In this document: in pieces, positions 1-10,936 of the stretch
Position numbering within the stretch: the stretch's first letter is position 1
Layout: each line of letters begins with the position of its first letter
DNA from: Typhlomys cinereus
Taxonomy: Eukaryota > Chordata > Mammalia > Rodentia > Platacanthomyidae
Length of the DNA stretch: 64,000 bases
NCBI GenBank assembly: GCA_023101885.1
Contig: JALPQD010000005.1
Span: 4,991,819 to 5,055,818, forward strand
Direction of reading: 5' to 3'
Made by a program: the position numbers and the translations under genes
Notes under the pieces: model-generated
What the model saw: only the letters and a program-made list of their open reading frames with translations
What the model was told of the DNA's origin: nothing
The model's database searches: none

Positions 1-420
1 ACCCATCAGTGACCATTCTGGATCGTCAAGCACCTGCCGAAATGCCAAGTGACTTACATGACTGAATCCAGCCCAAATAAGGAAGAACCCCCAGTCTAAT
101 CCCCACCCCCAGAATTATTGGCTAGTAAACAAATGCTCTTTAAAGCCAGTGAGTTTTCTGAGTATTAGGCCACAATTAATAATCTAAGACATATTCCTTT
201 TTCTCTTTTCAAAGGTAATTAGTCTGAACGAGTCAATGGCACATTTTTTGCTTTCCTCCTTCCCCTTACCCCTTTACCCCCAGCAGCCATGGGCTAGAGG
301 GCATTTGGAGGAAGAGTTCTCTTACCTTTGGGGACCTCCACTCAGGCAAAACCTGATTCTTGGCTTCTAGCCAGAAAGAATTTTAAGACAAGCCAGTATG
401 AAACTTATTAAAAGACAGTT
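1..420. other. Unclassified intergenic DNA
   Basis: This is AT-rich sequence upstream of the first SINE. No open frame, RNA gene or repeat family is recognised. Confidence 0.5.
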
Positions 421-424
421 TTGT

Positions 425-435
425 TTATTTTATTT

Positions 436-478
<43 letters not shown>

Positions 479-700
479 CAGAGGGCACTGTGTGTCCCTG
501 CAGAGAACCAAGGGTAACTTCTGGAATCATCCTAGATTCCTTCTATCTCCTTTTTGCTTTGCTCTGGGATTTCCCAGGCTCCACCTACCAGGGCCAGAAG
601 TGCAGGCCACCTGGTGTTTTTACGTGGGACCTGGGATCTGAACTCAGGACCTTCTGCTTGTGAGGCAGAGTCTTAACCCCTGAGCCATCTCTCCAGCCCC
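425..700 (-). mobile_element. tRNA-head SINE, minus orientation
   Basis: Read on the minus strand it begins ggggctggagagatggctca (reverse of the end at 681-700) and ends in a (CA)n tract (TG at 440-475 on +). It is flanked by an imperfect target-site duplication, aaaagacagtttt at 410-422 and aaaaggcagtttt at 702-714. This is the common SINE family of the window: a head with Pol III A-box-like TGGCTCAGG and a B-box-like gagttcagatcc, then a body with the landmarks tggca, gggcagagcctggga and gcaatccaggatgattcc. Confidence 0.85.
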
Positions 701-889
701 TAAAAGGCAGTTTTTAAAATTTTAAAATAAAAATTCTTGCTCCAACTTTGCATGACTTGCACAATGGCTGACATGTCAATGACCCCCTGCCCCCAAGTCT
801 AACATGGATCATAGGCAGTAGGATCCTTAGAGGCAAGGAATTAATAATCATAATAGAGTTCCAATACTAATGGGGAGCCCAAGAAGGGG

Positions 890-1145
890 CTCTGGGATAT
901 GCCACTGAGCCCTTACACCTCACTAGGTTGGAAGACTCAGAGGGAGATTTGGCATTCACACAAAAGGATGCTCCAAGGGATGGGAGGGGGAAGGGAAGGT
1001 ATTGGGAGAATGGGAGGGAGGGAGGAGGGTGAAAGGAAGGGGAAAAGGGGAGGGACTGAGGAGGGGAAGAGGGAGGGAGAGGACAGGGGTACCTATTGAA
1101 CTTGTATGATTGTGAAAAAAAAAATAAAATGTGGGAGAAAAAAAT
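890..1145 (+). mobile_element. Purine-rich tract with A-rich end, possible L1 3' end
   Basis: A 100-bp G/A-only tract (about 978-1084) is followed by gaacttgtatgattgtg and an A-rich aaaaaataaaat segment. A polypurine tract followed by poly-A is typical of rodent L1 3' UTRs. The open frames here on both strands are low-complexity artefacts. Confidence 0.4.
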
Positions 1146-1149
1146 TCTT

Positions 1150-1420
1150 GTTCCAAAGGCCTGACAATCTGAGTCTGATCCTTGGAGTCCACACAAAAAG
1201 ATGGGAGGAGATGGGAGGAAGTAGAAGGTGCTGGAAGTGCTTGGGCCAGCTAGCCTGCAGTACATAGTATGGCAGAAACCATGAGCGCTCCTGCCTCCAC
1301 ACGGAGGCAGTGACATCTGACTTATGAGAGTTGTCCTCACATATGTGCTGTGGCATGCACATTCATGAAGTCATTCACACACACATGCACACACGCTAAT
1401 AAGTAAAAATAATCTTAAAA
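1150..1420 (+). mobile_element. B3/B2-like SINE, plus orientation
   Basis: It contains ctgacaatctgagt..gatccttgga, the landmark gttgtcctcacatatgtgct and a (CA)-rich tail with aagtaaaaataatctt, typical of B3-type rodent SINEs. It looks old, and a segment in the middle (about 1205-1290) does not fit the consensus. Confidence 0.6.
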
Positions 1421-1519
1421 AAGGGTTAATAAAAAGAAGAATGCTCAACAAGAAAGTAGGATATTCCTGAAAACTTGAGTGTGGGCTTCTCAAAGACAGT
1501 TACAGTTAAGCCTGCATAT

Positions 1520-1520
1520 A

Positions 1521-1560
<40 letters not shown>
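1520..1560. repeat. (TG)n microsatellite
   Basis: About 20 TG units, uninterrupted except at the 3' end (gcgcatgtgtgc). Confidence 0.95.
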
Positions 1561-1653
1561 ATGTGTGCATTTAGTACATTTAGTGCTTTAGTACCTGTTT
1601 TGGGTGACTTCTAAGTTAGATCTTGAACTGTTGCTAAGGAAGTTAGATGAGAT

Positions 1654-2280
1654 TGTTATGGGGTTTTATGTCCAGCTTCTTATGTTCAGGAGTGGAAAAT
1701 TAAGACTAGAAAACATACAGAGGATTAAGGCAGAGTTTATTAAAGGACAGAAAGAATGGAACTCAGGGACATGGAGTCTGTGAGGGGCAAGAGAGCCAAA
1801 GATGGCGGGCAGGGTCAAGGGTATTTATAGGATTAGGCAAGCTGGGGATAAGTGGCTTTTCTTTATTGGTTAGCTCCAGTTTCTGCAAACCTGATTGGGG
1901 CTTTTGGCTCTATACGTCTGATTGGTCTGTTTATATTGGGGCCCAGCCCAGTCGACCTTGTAGTCAACCTCATGGGTGAGCTCTTTCTTTTAAGGAATCC
2001 ATCTTATCCGAAAGGCAGAGCTCATTGACCCAGAGTTGGGGGGATTAGAACCAGTTCCGGCAGATTGGCAGGGTGTTCCTTCCCAACCAGGGAGGGTGGA
2101 TAGGGATGACCTTCAAAGACCTTCCCGGCATGGCTGTTCTACATCTTAAGATGGTCCCTATGCATTGGATAGGATTACAGCTGATAAACGAAACCCTAAA
2201 TCTCAAGGGTTGCTGGGAAGTTGTCTTTATTGAAAAGCCTATGTTATCTTTAAGATTGCCAGAAAATACCTGGGAATAGA
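1654..2280 (-). mobile_element. Solo LTR-like element, minus orientation
   Basis: Read on the minus strand it shows a TATA box (ctataaatac at 1821-1830), then about 80 bp later an AATAAA signal (1736-1741). A U5-like segment follows, ending in CA at the forward tgttatgggg near 1655. The same family recurs at about 27150-27830, sharing the stretch gaggattaag.cagagtttatta and ..ccaaagatgg..gccaggg. The promoter-distal (U3) boundary near 2280 is approximate. No internal gag or pol coding is present. Confidence 0.65.
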
Positions 2281-2521
2281 AGAGAGCCTTAAGGTCACAT
2301 GCATTCAGCCGTTTGTTTGCTGTTATTTTAGCACAAAAGATCTACATAAAAGGAATATTATTTCCTTGTTAACCTTCACACTCAATGTTGTTAGCACTGC
2401 AGTATGAGATAAGGAGATGCTCCAACCAGATTCCCTAATTTTCCCTTTCTGTCTTCCTCAACCCCAAGAGGGTTGGGGGAACTGCTTTAGGCTCTCTCCT
2501 TCTACCAAGAAACATGGATTG

Positions 2522-2726
2522 GGGCTGGAGAGGTGGCTCAGGGGTTGAGCCTCCGCCTTGCAGGCGGAAGGTCCTGAGTTCGGATCCCAGATCCCACGTA
2601 TAGACGCCGGGCGGAAGTGGGGGCGGCCTGCGCTTCTGGTCCTGGTAGGGCAGAGCCTGTGAATCCCGGGGCAGAAGGAGGTGGAGGCGTCCATGGTGGT
2701 TCCCAAATTCGTCCTTGGTTCTACAC

Positions 2727-2789
<63 letters not shown>

Positions 2790-2848
2790 TGCGCACGCAC
2801 ATGTGCACAGTTGAATAAATAATAATAATAAAAAAATTAAAAAAAAAA
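2522..2848 (+). mobile_element. Young T+ type SINE with 15-bp target-site duplication
   Basis: It begins gggctggagaggtggctcag and contains many intact CpGs (gcctccgccttg, ggcggaag, gttcggatccc, cccacgtatagacgccggg). It ends in (CATACA)n/(CA)n, then ttgaataaataataataat and poly-A. The exact 15-bp duplication AAGAAACATGGATTG flanks it at 2507-2521 and 2849-2863. CpG retention and the perfect duplication indicate a recent insertion. A-box-like and B-box-like Pol III promoter elements are visible in the first 70 bp. Confidence 0.92.
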
Positions 2849-3059
2849 AAGAAACATGGATTGTGTTGTCAGATTACAGGGATTTAAATTCTTTCATTCC
2901 CAATTGTGTGACCTCCTGGAGCAAGCAGGTTTTCTCTTTTATTTTGATGCAAGGCCTTGATAAGTAGTCAGGCAAGCCTTGAATTTGAGATTCTCCCGCC
3001 TTAGGTGCCTGAATATTGGGATAACAGAGTGCACCAAAACCTTACGAGGTTTTTTTTTC

Positions 3060-3425
3060 TTCCATTTTTTTTATGTGTATGAAAGGGTGCATGCATTTGT
3101 GTATATGTGCCTACATGTACATAGGCTCACTAGTATGTGTGGGTGCGTGTTCACACATGTGTTAGAAGCTCAAATTTAATATTGGGAATCACCCTTAGTT
3201 GCTCTTCCACCTTATTCATTTGAAACAGTGTCTACCCAGAGCTCACATGCAGGGCTGAATCTAGAATGCCAGCTTGCTCTAGGGGTTCCAGCATCTTCTG
3301 GAGACTGACGTTACAGGCAGCTGCCACGCCCATTCCACATTTTATCTGGGATCTAGGGATCTGAACTCTGGTGCTTTAGCTTGCATGCAATTGCTTTGAC
3401 CGCTGAGCCATCTCTCAGACTCACC
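3060..3425 (-). mobile_element. B4-like SINE, minus orientation
   Basis: Landmarks read on + are tgtgtgggtgcgtgt, ..gaatcacccttagttgctcttccaccttattc, gacgttacaggcagctgccacgcccattcc, ggatctgaactctggtgcttt and ccgctgagccatctct. This is the layout of rodent B4 elements (B1-related body joined to a tRNA-like head). Confidence 0.7.
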
Positions 3426-4229
3426 TTATTTTTTGAAATTTAGGGCTGTGATCTAGATAGTGTAACAACTGAATAGTACTCCGCTGATGCTTTGTTATGA
3501 TGTAACATTCAGCTGTTAGACACATGTGTGGAATTGCAAACAAGTAGCACCAGTCAGGGAAAAAAACCTCAACAAAGTAATTCTCTTTTGATCAAAGGGT
3601 GCCAGGTGCCTAAGACCTCCTTTACCCCTGATACAAGAGGAGAAGCTTGGACTAGTACCCATTGGCTGAGATTCGGTCTTCCTGTGTTATTTTATTATTA
3701 GGGCATCAAGAGAGGAAGAGAAGGGAGGGGCTTTGTGCAGTGTCTCTTGGTGCTGTTACAAAGGCCTAATCACCGTCTTACAACCCTCAATGTCTGTTGG
3801 GCTTGGTGAGGGTTTCCTTATCTCTGTAGGGCTTAGTTCTCCTTAATGCTAACTCACCCCAACTCTGTTTAAAAAAACAAAACAAAACAAAAAACCAAAA
3901 AAACAGGCTGTCCCATCCTGGTTTCTCTCTCTCACCTACTAGAATAAAGGTTATAAAAGAAGATAAAGAACTCAGCTACCCAGGAGCATGAACACTTAGC
4001 CATTGGCTAGTGGAGAACAACTCTGATGGAGAAGGGTGCATTTTCAGTGCATCTGACAAACCACACCAACCGTGAGATTTGGGGTGAAACTTGCAGGGAA
4101 CTGTAGGGGACTTCTGGGATCGGGTGGGAATAGTTCCAAGAGAGGAAGAAAATGAAGTTCCCGCAGAAGGAGAGAGAGACCGTGCCCTAAGTTCTGAAGC
4201 CTGACTCTTCTGCCTTTTAACCTCAATTT

Positions 4230-4400
4230 TGCTGCTTGATCTGTTTATTTGTCTAAGACTTAACTCCTTTAGATATCCACTTTGTCAATGTAAGAGGAGA
4301 ATACAGGAAGGGAATGTCCTGTAGTGTTACTATAAGGATCAAGTGAGGATTAACGTACTAAGTCCTGGCACATAGACTATGCCTGCTACATGATATTTAG
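4230..4400 (+). mobile_element. MIR-like ancient SINE
   Basis: Contains the MIR core-like pattern of gtaagaggagaata, tactataaggatcaagtgaggatta and agtcctggcacatagactatgcctg. Confidence 0.6.
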
Positions 4401-4618
4401 AATGTGAATGTTGGTCAGAAAGGTGAGCCAAGATCACTCAGAGGAAAATTGCCAAAAAAACTTTATACTGGTCACTGGATCAGGAAATCATGGGGTGATT
4501 TCTTAATCTGTGCATAAGCTCCAATGGCCATCAGAATCTCTCGCAGCTGAGTGTGGGTTAAGAAGGATTAGATCAAACATTATCTACTTTCTTGGAATCT
4601 CCCTCCACAGTCAGATTG

Positions 4619-4760
4619 CTCTTTCCTTCCTTCCTTCTTTCCTTCCTTCCTTCCTTCCTTCCTTCCTTCCTTCCTTCCTTCCTCCTTCCTTCCTTCCTTC
4701 CTTCCTTCTTTCCTTCCTTCCTTCCTTCCTTCCTTCCTTCCTTCCTTCCTTCCTTCCTTC
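4619..4760. repeat. (TTCC)n tetranucleotide microsatellite
   Basis: About 140 bp of TTCC units with two single-base interruptions. It produces spurious LPSFLPSF-type open frames. Confidence 0.97.
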
Positions 4761-4779
4761 GCTTGTTTTTTTCTTTTAA

Positions 4780-5065
4780 ATTTTTTTAAATTTCCATATA
4801 CGAGTATGCTTTCTGTCTTTTACCCCCTACTGCCCCCTCCCCCTCCCATCCCACTCCACTCTCTCTTCCCACCCAGTCTCTTTTCCACTCTCCCTTCCTC
4901 CTACTTGTGAGACCCGGTGGGCCTGATCTAGGACACCTGTGTTGGTGTGTCTGGGCATCCTGTGGGCACGATCAACCCACCCGTGGACTAGTCATTGACT
5001 TAATAGTTTCCCTCCCTCATGGCTTGTACCAGACACACTTGGGCTCTCAGTAAGACATCATATCT
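4780..5065. mobile_element. L1-like 3' fragment (tentative)
   Basis: A C-rich tract (ccccctccccctcccatccc) precedes gacccggtgggcctgatc and ggcatcctgtgggcacgatc. The general layout resembles the L1-like fragments elsewhere in this window (for example 7985-9010). Orientation and family are uncertain. A short SINE-like remnant (gaaccatctctccagctc) follows at about 5190-5228. Confidence 0.35.
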
Positions 5066-5894
5066 CCAGATTTTGCTTTTAAACTGTCAACTCTATATTC
5101 TTAGAACCTTATTATCAATGCCACCATCGTTCTGAACTATCTTGAACATCTCATTCCTTTTCTTATGTAGGATCCAGGTCTTTCTGTTTGGAGGCAGAAG
5201 TTTACTGCCTGAACCATCTCTCCAGCTCACATTTCTTCTTCTTTTTTTTTTACATTCCTTCTTATATATCAAAATGGAACTATGAGTTCTGGGTTGCAAA
5301 GGAGCATTGCGTTTTGTACCTATCTTTACATTTTGTCTACTAGTTCAACAAAAATACGTGCAAGTGCCCCTTTTTGTAACCTGTAGGTCAAAGATCCACT
5401 TGTGTACCAATGAATTGAGCACTTCGGAATACAGCAGTGAGTGGAAGGCCAACCTCTATCTCATAGTGCTTCTGCCATAATAGGAGGTTTGGCTTTTGAA
5501 ACAAGCCATCTCCACATTGTCAGAGCTGGGAAGGCAAATCACAGAAGGTTTCCTGTAGTGGCTTGTAATACAGATGAGTGGTAGCCGAGGGGGAGGTGAG
5601 CGAGAGACAGTGGGAAGTGTGATTGGTGGGAGAGCGGTCTTCCAAGTCCCTCCAGGTAGTAAGTACCAAATGCCTAGAAGGAAAAGAACACTTGAAATCT
5701 TGGAGGTGGGGGGAGCACTTAAAGTAGTTTGATATTGATGAAAAAATTAACAGTGGAGAGAAAGACCGAGGACATTTATTGCTGAGGGCACTAAATGTAG
5801 TTATATTCAAGTGTTTAAAGGTAAGAGCGACATTTAGATATAGCCATGTCCTGGTTATAGCAGAGAACAGAAGGCAAGGTAGCAGGTCAACCAC

Positions 5895-6035
5895 CTGTTG
5901 TAAATAAAGTTTATTGGAACACAACCACACCCATTCTCTTAGCATTGCTCAGAGCTACTTCAGTCCAGTTGAATAATGGACCATCTGGTGTGTAAAGCCT
6001 GAGTTATTTACTATCTGTTCCTTTTAAGAGTGTTT
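5895..6035 (+). mobile_element. Ancient mammalian DNA-transposon-like fragment
   Basis: The motif taaataaagtttattggaac, followed by acaaccacacccattc and tttactatctgttcctttt, matches a widespread old mammalian repeat that I believe is hAT/Charlie-related. The exact family name is from memory and uncertain. The 141-codon minus-strand open frame over 5520-5945 is not supported as a gene. Confidence 0.5.
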
Positions 6036-6460
6036 ATTGAGCCCAGAAAGATGATTCAGGTAACCTAAGAGAGACATTGATAGCTAGTTACCTGTGGGGA
6101 AGGGACAGGAGGACTTTTTGGAAAGAGAGACCTAGGGAGCGATAGTGATAGAGGAAATCATCCCTTTGGGTTTCAGTTGGGATCACCTGCTTCATTTGTT
6201 TAACTAGCTAAGGATGGCTTAAGCCCTGTTCTTGAAATATTCTATCCCCTTTCCAGACATCTGATGCTGGCTGTATGTGGAGCCGCCAATACAGAGCCAC
6301 CCATCCGCACTTGTGCAAACATCAACCTTAATTAAACTCAGTGGGCCACAAAAAATGAGCAAAAGCGAAAGACTTGAAAGGAGTGGAATTGGTTGGAAAG
6401 AAGGAGGAGTTCATTGGGGTGACAAGCAGAGGAGAGAGGATAATGGGGACTGAAAATGAT

Positions 6461-6462
<2 letters not shown>

Positions 6463-6510
<48 letters not shown>
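6463..6510. repeat. (TG)n microsatellite
   Basis: About 23 uninterrupted TG units. Confidence 0.97.
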
Positions 6511-6958
6511 CCGATTACAGACTGACTCTTGCTCTGTTTCTGTAATACAAACTGATCCCATTGTAAAATTACTTCACTTGCCCAACCACGCCTTCAATTG
6601 CAGTGTGTGTACCATGGAGATGAATGGAAACTCAGGGGTAGTGCAAAACTTACAGAAGGGTTAGGAGCAGTGGGAGAATTAAATGCAAGTAACATAGAAT
6701 GTTGTACAGCTTAAGAAGAAATACAGACGTACCCTAAATGATTCTGCCTACCAACTCTCTTCTCAGTTCTTATCCCAAACTACTTCTAGACCTTCAAGTT
6801 AATTTTGAATATAGAACAGTTTCTCTATTGCTCTCCACTGTTTTTAACCTTAGTTCTGTATAGGCAATATTTACACATAATGACTTGTCAGCATGTTTTC
6901 TCCTCAGAATTCTAGCACCAATATAGAGAGAGCTTCTGTTTGTTTTCATTCTTTGACA

Positions 6959-6960
<2 letters not shown>

Positions 6961-7003
<43 letters not shown>

Positions 7004-7020
7004 CACACAACACACACACA
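6961..7020. repeat. (CA)n microsatellite
   Basis: About 20 CA units, then a degenerate ctacacacaacacacacaca tail. Confidence 0.97.
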
Positions 7021-7320
7021 CTTTGGTCATTTTCATTCTTCATTATCCTCTCTCCTCTGCTTCTCACTCTCCCTGGACTCTTTCTTCTTATCAACAAATT
7101 CCAGTCCTTTCATATCTTTGGCTTTTACTCGTTTTTTGGTGACCCAATGCACTGAATTAGGGTTGTTTGCATAAGCGCAGTGGGCAGCTTACACTGGCTA
7201 CATTACTAAAGAGCATGATTCCACCTCCCCCAGAAACCATTGAGTGCCAATTGCTCCTCAGGGAAAGGTGCTATTTCATGAGATCCTCCTACATTCAAGA
7301 TGGACCGTTGATAAACCACA
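7021..7320. mobile_element. L1 (Lx-like) 3'-UTR fragment
   Basis: Contains tgaattagggttgtttgcat, gggcagcttacactggctac and cccagaaaccattgagtgcc, then aattgctcctcaggga. These match the remembered rodent Lx L1 3' region. It covers the same part of the element as the start of the longer copy at 7985-9010, so these are two insertions. Orientation was not determined. Confidence 0.7.
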
Positions 7321-7342
7321 TTCTTTTTTTTTTTTTTTTTGC

Positions 7343-7344
7343 AT

Positions 7345-7393
<49 letters not shown>

Positions 7394-7610
7394 TGTGGAG
7401 GCCAGGGGTGATATTAGGAATCATCCTGGATTGTTCTACCTCCTTTTTACTTTGCTCTTGAGTTTCCCAGGCTATTCCTTCCAGGGCTGGAAGTACAGGC
7501 TGCTGCCATTTCTGCCTGGCATTTTTACATGGGATCTGGAATCTGAACTTGAAGTTGGATCCTTCTGCTTGGGAGACAGAGGCTTAACTCCTGAGCTATC
7601 TCTCCAGCCC
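7343..7610 (-). mobile_element. tRNA-head SINE, minus orientation
   Basis: (TG)n at 7347-7392, then gtctgtggaggccaggggtg, ggaatcatcctggattgt and gctgctgccatttctgcctg, with the head complement ctgagctatctctccagccc at 7591-7610. Confidence 0.88.
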
Positions 7611-7675
7611 AAGATCTCCCTCATAGTGTGCAAGTAATAACAACTATAGTGGGTTCATGAGTGTGAAAGAGAAGT

Positions 7676-7676
<1 letters not shown>

Positions 7677-7717
<41 letters not shown>
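7677..7717. repeat. (TG)n microsatellite
   Basis: About 20 TG units, followed by a short SINE-like remnant (gaaggccagagtggacctca). Confidence 0.95.
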
Positions 7718-7719
<2 letters not shown>

Positions 7720-7984
7720 CAAGTAAGTGAAGGCCAGAGTGGACCTCAAGTATTTTCCTTCATCACTCTCCACCTTAATTTTTCTGAAGAAAAAGAAAAT
7801 ATCATGTTTATTCAGGTCAATACTTATCAGAATAACTGACATAGGCAAATGTAATATTCATGATAGCAGAGAAATGACTACACGAGCCAGGATGAAGACA
7901 GGAAAGGCAATGGTTTATCTTTTCACAGGTACTTACTCAAGGAAAACTATAATGAAGAGATTTTTTTTTCTAATTTGTCTCTTT

Positions 7985-9010
7985 AAAATGTACTTTTTAT
8001 AGTGTCATGCATAAATACAATCTTTATCCCATATTGCTCAATCCCATCCTCCTTTTCTCTTTCTTCCCATCTAGTCTCACCTCCTACTTTCATGTCTTTT
8101 TGCAGGTGTAGGCCTCTGAGTTTCATCTGGGTCATCTTTACTGACATGTGCTAAGCACTTGCGAGAGCGAGAGCGAGAATGACGCATCAGTGAATGATAT
8201 ACCACTGAGGACAGTAGTTGCTCTTCCCCGTCGAGCATTAACCCTCAATAGTCTTTCAGGGATTTGTGGTGCTCCTTAAGATCTTCCCCCTTTCCTGGGG
8301 AATGTTAATAGGTCAAATTTTGTGCAGGTTTATGGAAATAAACACAGCTGCTTCTGAGTTTATGGATGGAGCAGCCCTGCCCAGAGGATACTCTTTGGCA
8401 GTACCTTTCCCCACCGTCAGACTCTTATTACATTCTTACTGTCTCCTCTTGGGTGATGTTTCTTGAGCCTTGGGGTAGGATGTGATTTAGATGTTCTGTT
8501 TTAGGGCTGAACAGTCACAACCAATTATTCCCTGCACTTTGGGCTAGTGTGAGTCTCTGTTCTTACAGTATTTGCAAAAAGAAGCTTCTTGACTGACGGA
8601 TGAATGTTGCTCTAAATCTGTAAGTATTTAGACAGGTATTCAGGTGACAGTTTGATATCATGTCCTTGCAACTAAACCTTAGTAGTTTGCTCTCCCCTTC
8701 CAGAGGTTTTGATCTGATTTATAGTGCTAGACAGGTGTTCTCTGCTACAAAACAGATCGGAAATCCCATCAGAAAGCAGTTGGTTATTTCCACTACTGCA
8801 CCCGTGGTTACCTTTGGCCAGCATTAAAATATAGCCTGCAACCCGGGCGAGACTGTCCATTGCTTTTCTCCCCAGCAACCTATGTAGTACTCTTTGGTAT
8901 TGTGAAAGTTGGACAGCAAGAAGAAGCTTCTGGAATAGTTCAAGCTTGTTTTTTACATGTCCTGTGATCCACACGTGTGGCGTCTTTAGCAATAAAGTCT
9001 TGCTATCAGT
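7985..9010. mobile_element. L1 (Lx-like) 3'-UTR fragment, about 1 kb
   Basis: The ordered landmarks of the rodent Lx 3' region are present: tcccatctagtctcacctcc, ttcatgtctttttgcaggtg, acagctgcttctgagtttat, gtttcttgagccttggggta, aaaaagaagcttcttgactg, acagtttgatatcatgtcc, cagttggttatttccactac and gtgtggcgtctttagcaata. The 106-codon minus-strand frame at 8672-8992 lies wholly within this element and is not a host gene. Confidence 0.8.
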
Positions 9011-9019
9011 TTCAGGAGG

Positions 9020-9240
9020 GCAACTGAGCCCACCTTTGTTTTTGAGACAGGATCCGGCATAGAGGCCAAAGCTTGCTGATTCGGCTCAATTGTCTGGCCA
9101 GCCAATTCCAAGGATCCTCCTAACTCTGCCTCCCTAACTCTAGGATTATAGGTAATGTTGCCACGCCCAACTTTTACATGGGCGCTGACGACTGAACTCA
9201 AGTCCTTCCTCAGGCTTGCACATTCCCTCTCTCTTAACTT
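9020..9240 (-). mobile_element. B4-like SINE, minus orientation
   Basis: Landmarks are gtttttgagacaggatccgg, ctggccagccaattccaagg, aactctaggattataggtaa and ttttacatgggcgctg, then actgaactcaagtccttc. Confidence 0.65.
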
Positions 9241-9704
9241 TACTACAGCAGCAGGATGTCTTGGAATCCTGAAGGTAGGTTGAGGTCAGACAAGGTGTTA
9301 TCTGACACTGTAGTAACCAGAAAAGGAAGATGATGAAAGGGAGAAACCAGGATCACTTTGTACAAGTACGCAGATGACTGGGGCGTGGAGGGGGAGGGAG
9401 TGTGCATTGCCAACAAGATAGATGATCAAGAATTGGGGGCAAAAGAAAACAACCAAAGAATGAAATTGAAGCCTCCTGACTCTCTATGAAAGGAGATTAT
9501 ACTTTAAGGGTGTGCATTACTCAATGCAGTGCGAGTCACACAGTAGGACACAAGAAATATTTGATGAACAGAAACGTTGACCTCACAGCAGACTAGATGT
9601 CGACTCTTGGCTGTAGTCCTGGGACTATGCTGTTTCGATATAGATCAATCTACTTTGAGCAAATCAATCACAACACCAGTTTTACTTTTTTTTTTAACTT
9701 CTTT
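9241..9704. other. Unclassified intergenic DNA
   Basis: Mostly unique sequence. About 9500-9575 carries weak MIR-like words (gtgtgcattactcaatgcag, acaagaaatatttgatgaac). No gene is seen. Confidence 0.4.
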
Positions 9705-9967
9705 ATTCATTTATTTATTTGTGTGTGTGTGTGTGTGTCTGTGTGTGTGTATCAGAGGGCACTTTGTATCCTTGCAGAGGCACGGATGACTTCAGGAATC
9801 ATCCTGGATTGCTTCTACCTCCTTTTTGTTTTGCTCTGGGAGTTCCCAGACTCCGCCCACCAGGGCTGCTGCCATTTTGCCTGGTGTTTTATGTGGAACC
9901 TGGATCTGAACTCAGGATCTTCTGCTTGAGAGACAGTGTTCTTAACCCCTGAGCCATCTTTCTAGTA
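9705..9967 (-). mobile_element. tRNA-head SINE, minus orientation
   Basis: (TG)n at 9720-9750, then tatcagagggcactttgtat, ggaatcatcctggattgctt and aaccctgagcca-type head complement near 9945-9960 (cttaacccctgagccatctt). Confidence 0.85.
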
Positions 9968-10039
9968 TTACTTTTAAACAACTTAATAATATTTCCTTCC
10001 TTCAAGAAGACCTAAGTTAGGTCTCAATACATTTATTAA

Positions 10040-10240
10040 TGTATTGCCATCAAAATAGCAATGAATGACTTCTTATCATCATTCACTGAATGTCTATTAG
10101 ATCCGTAATACGGCATGATGTAGATCTAGGTTCTTTACTCAATCCTTACGATAACTCAATTACTATGTTCATTTTACAGATCAGAAGGCTCTGGTTCAAA
10201 ATAGTTCTTTCATAAGGTCAAAGGTCAGCTTGTCTGCCTC
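10040..10240 (-). mobile_element. MIR/L2-like ancient repeat
   Basis: Contains actcaatccttacgataact, ttcattttacagatcagaag and aaggtcaaaggtcagcttgt, an old mammalian repeat pattern. Orientation is tentative. Confidence 0.5.
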
Positions 10241-10883
10241 TAACATTCTTTTCTATTCATGAGTTTCCAGAGACTATCTCCTCTCTATTATTTTTTGAGT
10301 TTATTCTTTAATTTGTTTGGCTATACCATTCATGACCCCAAAACACAAGCCCTTTCTGTCCCATGACAGCTTGTCCTGCTTCTGGTTTCTGAACTGACGT
10401 CCCCTTTCCCATCCTTAAAAATCTTTCATTGTCTTCGCATTGCCTCCTCTGCATGGTTTACATAATTTAGTATGGCATAATTTATTTTTCATAATCTCTG
10501 ACTGCTTTAGCAGCCTCAGCTTCTGCCGGTTTCTGTAAGTACATATTGAGTTCCGGGCACTTGTGGGTTTCTGGGGACCTGCTGAGCTCTTCCATGCCTC
10601 TCTGATTTGATATGTGCTGTGCTTTACCTGCATGTAGCCAGTATAGTCACGACCAAACAGTTTAAGGGAATAAAGGTTTTTTTTTTCTGTCTCTGATTAT
10701 CCACTCGTGGTTCAAGTTCAGCTTGTCAGAAGAGCTCATACTGACAACCAGGAACCAAGGGAAAGGGCCACATCTTTGTATCCAGAGATTGCTTGAGAGA
10801 GGGGCAAGCCTCTTGCAGACAGCAAGATTAGCAGTATGCTGAAATGTACCACACTGCTGAACTCCATCTTATCCTGCTCACGG

Positions 10884-10885
<2 letters not shown>

Positions 10886-10915
<30 letters not shown>

Positions 10916-10936
10916 ACACACACACACACACACACG
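10886..10936. repeat. (CA)n microsatellite
   Basis: Two CA runs separated by a single irregularity (caccacac). Confidence 0.95.

Noticed and set aside
5520..5945. 141-codon minus-strand frame
   Set aside because: No family resemblance, no splice or promoter context, and its start overlaps an old transposon fragment.
6463..7720. Cys/Val- and Thr/His-repeat frames
   Set aside because: Translations of (TG)n and (CA)n microsatellites.
8672..8992. 106-codon minus-strand frame that looks protein-like
   Set aside because: It lies entirely inside an Lx-like L1 3'-UTR fragment.
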